Shown piece by piece: positions 61,358-64,000 of a DNA stretch of 64,000 nucleotides (position 1 is the first letter of the stretch; every line of letters starts with the position of its first letter). The stretch is from Pontibacter coccineus. Its GTDB lineage: Bacteria > Bacteroidota > Bacteroidia > Cytophagales > Hymenobacteraceae. A model generated the notes under the pieces. That model was not told the origin of the DNA and ran no database searches. It saw only the letters and a list, made by a program, of their open reading frames with translations. The stretch is from positions 682,001-746,000 of the forward strand of contig NZ_JAUOTN010000001.1 in the NCBI RefSeq assembly GCF_030546575.1. The letters run 5' to 3'. Both the position numbers and the translations under genes were made by a program.

Positions 61358-62284
61358 ATGCCTGATCTACGCATTGTGTTCATGGGTACACCCGATTTTG
61401 CGGTGCCTACCCTGCAAGCACTCGTCGAACATAACTATAAGGTAGTAGCTGTGGTGACGGCACCTGACAAACCGGCGGGCCGCGGCCAGAAGATTCAGCA
61501 GTCGCCTGTGAAAGAGTACGCCGTGTCGCAAGGTATACCGGTGCTGCAACCAACCAACCTGAAGTCGGAGGCTTTTCTGGAAGAACTTCGCAGCTACCAG
61601 GCAAATCTGCAGATTATTGTGGCTTTCCGCATGCTGCCGGAGGTGGTGTGGGCCATGCCGGAGCTTGGTTCTTTCAACATCCACGGTTCTTTGCTGCCGC
61701 AATACCGGGGGGCGGCGCCTATCAACTGGGCCATCATCAACGGTGAGGAAGAAACCGGCGTGACCTCTTTCTTCCTCAAGCACGAGATCGACACCGGCGA
61801 CCTGATCTTCCAGGACCGCCTACCGATACTGGAAGACGACGACTTTGGCAGCATGTATGAAAAGCTGAAGCACAAAGGCGCTGAACTGGCCGTGCGTACA
61901 GTACAAGCCATCGAACGCGGCGAAGTGCAGCCACAGCCCCAGCAAACATCAGCCGAGACCAAACATGCTCCGAAGATCTTCAAAGAGACCTGCGAGATAA
62001 ACTGGAACCTGTCCGCCCGTCAAGTACGGGACTTCATCCGCGGCCTCTCGCCTTACCCAGCCGCCTGGACACGTTTCGATGGGAAGACGTTTAAAATTTT
62101 CAAGACACAAGTGCTGGAGGATACCGCCTATACCTTAGCGCCAGGCCAAATCAAAACGGACAACAAAACCTACCTGCATGTACAGACTGATGATGGAGTC
62201 CTCGCTATTTTAGACCTCCAGATAGAAGGCAAAAAGCGCATGCCGGTGCAGGATTTGCTCAGAGGGTATAAGTTTGAGGTATAG
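61358..62284 (+). CDS. fmt: Methionyl-tRNA formyltransferase
   Basis: Formylates initiator Met-tRNA with 10-formyl-tetrahydrofolate. The 308-residue protein starts RIVFMGTPDFAVPTL and has the catalytic region GSFNIHGSLLPQYRGAAPINWA with the Asn/His pair. GVTSFFLKHEIDTGDLI follows, and the C-terminal domain begins near residue 205. The ATG at 61358 is used; the frame is open further upstream only inside namZ. namZ-fmt likely form one transcript. Confidence 0.96.
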   Translation: MPDLRIVFMGTPDFAVPTLQALVEHNYKVVAVVTAPDKPAGRGQKIQQSPVKEYAVSQGIPVLQPTNLKSEAFLEELRSYQANLQIIVAFRMLPEVVWAMPELGSFNIHGSLLPQYRGAAPINWAIINGEEETGVTSFFLKHEIDTGDLIFQDRLPILEDDDFGSMYEKLKHKGAELAVRTVQAIERGEVQPQPQQTSAETKHAPKIFKETCEINWNLSARQVRDFIRGLSPYPAAWTRFDGKTFKIFKTQVLEDTAYTLAPGQIKTDNKTYLHVQTDDGVLAILDLQIEGKKRMPVQDLLRGYKFEV

Positions 62285-62358
62285 ATTATTTTCAGGTATA
62301 ACCTTAAGCATTTCAGCTTAAATTTAGTATCGACTGAAAAGCACATTAGCACATTAAT

Positions 62359-62850
62359 ATGATCGCCATCGTCGTAGCCATAGCCGAGAACAACGTCATC
62401 GGGAAGGACAACCAGTTGATCTGGCACCTGCCCGCCGACCTGCGTCATTTCAAGCAAAAGACCATGGGGCACCCCATGATCATGGGCCGCAAGACGTTTG
62501 AGTCCATCGGCAAACCTCTCCCCGGCCGCACCACGATTATAGTCACTCGGCAGGAAGATTATCAGGCTGAAGGATGTATTGTAGTGAACTCCGTTGAAGA
62601 GGCGATTGCAAAAGGCCGAGAGCTTGACAGCGAACAGGTGAGCATTGTGGGTGGCGCTGAAATCTACAAGCAGGCCCTCCCCTATGTAGATACACTATTC
62701 CTGACGGAGGTGCACCATGCCTTTGACGGGGATACTTTTTTCCTTGAGTTGAAGCAAGAGGAATGGCAGGAAGTGAGTTCTGAAAGCCACCAGCCGGATG
62801 AGAAAAATAAGTATACCTATACCTTTAAAGAGCTGCGCCGCAAGGTATAG
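62359..62850 (+). CDS. folA: Dihydrofolate reductase
   Basis: NADPH-dependent reductase giving tetrahydrofolate, which also feeds the neighbouring fmt. The 163-residue chain begins IAIVVAIAENNVIGKDNQLIWHLPADL. MGRKTFESIGKPLPGRTTIIVTR is near residue 45 and IVGGAEIYKQALP near 95. The conserved acidic residue is the Asp of the PADL segment. It is followed by a hairpin terminator. Confidence 0.96.
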   Translation: MIAIVVAIAENNVIGKDNQLIWHLPADLRHFKQKTMGHPMIMGRKTFESIGKPLPGRTTIIVTRQEDYQAEGCIVVNSVEEAIAKGRELDSEQVSIVGGAEIYKQALPYVDTLFLTEVHHAFDGDTFFLELKQEEWQEVSSESHQPDEKNKYTYTFKELRRKV

Positions 62851-62854
62851 CCGC

Positions 62855-62886
62855 AAAAAAGGGGCACCTTTGGGTGCTCCTTTTTA
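62855..62886. terminator. Bidirectional intrinsic terminator
   Basis: Stem AAAAAGGGGCACC / GGTGCTCCTTTTT (one mismatch), between convergent folA and the PorU2-like gene. Confidence 0.82.
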
Positions 62887-62910
62887 TTTATTATAGAATT
62901 GGTCTACGCT

Positions 62911-64000
62911 TTAGCGCAGAATGTAAATCTTGCCATAGCCGTTCACGAAGCCTTTATCACCTTTCTTCCAGATGTGCTTCATCTCTTCAGCATCTTTCGG
63001 CATTACCACGCGGTACAGGTATACGCCATTGGCCAGTTTGTCGCCATACATGTCAGTACCGTCCCAGGCATATTCCGTTTTGTTGTTTCCAATACGGATC
63101 GGCCCGATTTCCTCCCGCAAAATCTCCTTCACAATCTTGCCCGTTACCGTCATGATCTGGATTTTAAAGTCATTGGGAATTACGCCGCCGGTCAGGGTAA
63201 AGATAAACTGTGTCTTCGTAGAGAATGGGTTCGGGTATGGGTAGAAGTTCGTGATTTTCGACTCGTTCTCTACCTCGAAATTGATCTTGTAGTCTTTTGA
63301 ACCTGAATCTTTCCCGGAAGCATCTTTACCTCGAACCGTTAAGGTATACCGACCATTTTCGAGTTTTTCAGGCTTATACTCAAATCGAAAGTCATTTTTC
63401 TCATCGGCTGGGCTCACATGGAGTTCACCCGGTTTAGCCTCCTTCTTAACATCATACTGCCCCTGAATATTTGGTCCTTCAAGATAAACTTCCATCGCAT
63501 CAGCATTCTCCAGGTATACATGTTTATTCTCATCTTTCATGGTAATACTGATAAGCGGACTAGGTGCCACCAGTTCTCCATCCATGATATGCACCCCGTC
63601 GAAAGCCACATCCATAATAGGGTGCAGCTTCGATTTTACGGCAAAGTTCACTTCGTAAATGTTGTTCTGATACTGCTGTTCCGGCTGCAATTGTGGGTTA
63701 ACATACATCGACAACTTGTAGCTACCATCTAAATCAAGCGTCGACAAAGTATGGTTGAACGTAGCCGTCTTGTTGCCCTCAAGAGCTTCAATTTTGAACC
63801 GTGATACACGTGGCTCTATACCTTCTCCTGTCAGTGTCACTTCTACAGTAATTGAGTCGCGAAAAGCATACGGCGTCACGTTTTGAAAGGCCATTGGCAT
63901 CTCAATCCGACCTCTACCCGCTTGCTGTGTTATTATTTCATCACTCACTTCTACTAAGTCTGGCCGGATAACTCCTTCAGGAGCCGCTTGGTAATACACC
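62911..64000 (-). CDS. C-terminal part of a large PorU2-like/C25-type secreted protein (5' end outside window)
   Basis: The frame runs off the window, so about 362 residues of the C-terminus are seen. There are Ig-like beta domains (TVEVTLTGEGIEPRVSRFKI, then TLSTLDLDGSYKLSMYV). A final domain begins ITNFYPYPNPFSTKTQFIFT, with VTGKIVKEIL, WDGTDMYGDKLANGVYLYRV and a last KIYILR. This end resembles the T9SS sortase-like PorU2/C25 cysteine peptidases of Cytophagales. The peptidase domain would lie outside, so the name is tentative. Confidence 0.75.
   Translation of the reverse strand, partial: VYYQAAPEGVIRPDLVEVSDEIITQQAGRGRIEMPMAFQNVTPYAFRDSITVEVTLTGEGIEPRVSRFKIEALEGNKTATFNHTLSTLDLDGSYKLSMYVNPQLQPEQQYQNNIYEVNFAVKSKLHPIMDVAFDGVHIMDGELVAPSPLISITMKDENKHVYLENADAMEVYLEGPNIQGQYDVKKEAKPGELHVSPADEKNDFRFEYKPEKLENGRYTLTVRGKDASGKDSGSKDYKINFEVENESKITNFYPYPNPFSTKTQFIFTLTGGVIPNDFKIQIMTVTGKIVKEILREEIGPIRIGNNKTEYAWDGTDMYGDKLANGVYLYRVVMPKDAEEMKHIWKKGDKGFVNGYGKIYILR

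Overview
The window reads as chromosomal DNA of a pigmented member of the Bacteroidota, most likely order Cytophagales near Pontibacter/Hymenobacter. The sequence evidence is: two proteins with type IX secretion sorting domains and a third whose C-terminus resembles a T9SS sortase-like protein, promoters of the Bacteroidota type (TTG-N19-21-TAnnTTTG), HYC_CC_PP and CrtYcd-type proteins, a menaquinone-type polyprenyl synthase, and succinate dehydrogenase with a single long cytochrome b subunit. The genus is an inference from memory. No rRNA, tRNA, CRISPR array, complete insertion sequence or prophage was seen.

Layout. 1-18 kb holds mostly housekeeping genes in mixed orientation: the end of a secreted PKD protein, aconitase, a TlpA-like lipoprotein, a methyltransferase, a polyprenyl synthase, a hydrolase-folK pair, fabD, a large T9SS type B protein coupled to a DCC thioredoxin-like protein, sdhCAB, an FMN reductase and an overlooked three-helix membrane ORF. 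18.7-34.2 kb is a complete leftward dcw cluster (mraZ-rsmH-ftsL-ftsI-murE-mraY-murD-ftsW-murG-murC-ftsQ-ftsA-ftsZ; no murF, no ddl). 34.18-34.58 kb is an unusual divergent control region with GTGG arrays facing both ways, several DnaA boxes and an AT-rich stretch. 34.6-37.7 kb is a metal (probably copper) uptake/handling set. 37.9-45.4 kb is a leftward carotenoid cluster (crtZ, a CarH/LitR-like B12 MerR regulator, ECF sigma factor, crtI, crtB, a secreted unknown, crtYcd, ispH, crtW), sufficient on paper to take geranylgeranyl diphosphate to an astaxanthin-type ketocarotenoid, probably under light control. 45.4-50.3 kb is a phenylacetyl-CoA epoxidase locus (enoyl-CoA hydratase, tetR, paaABCD), with paaE apart at 54.5 kb. 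50.3-51.3 kb is a gene-free tract of repeat elements. 51.3-64 kb is mixed: a three-domain lipoprotein, an M3 peptidase, an AP2/HNH-like protein, an M23 peptidase, MscS, a LolE-like permease, NamZ, fmt, folA and the C-terminal part of a PorU2-like protein.

The most striking global signal is the short word AGGTATA/TATACCT, often extended to CAGGTATAG. It recurs by eye about a hundred times across coding and non-coding DNA on both strands, against roughly eight expected for a random 7-mer pair in 64 kb. It clusters in intergenic gaps, is phased every 11-12 bp at 18.6 kb, and forms a perfect 22-bp palindrome at 52.54 kb. A second theme is short iterated-word repeats inserted between genes, even inside the sdh and paa operons.
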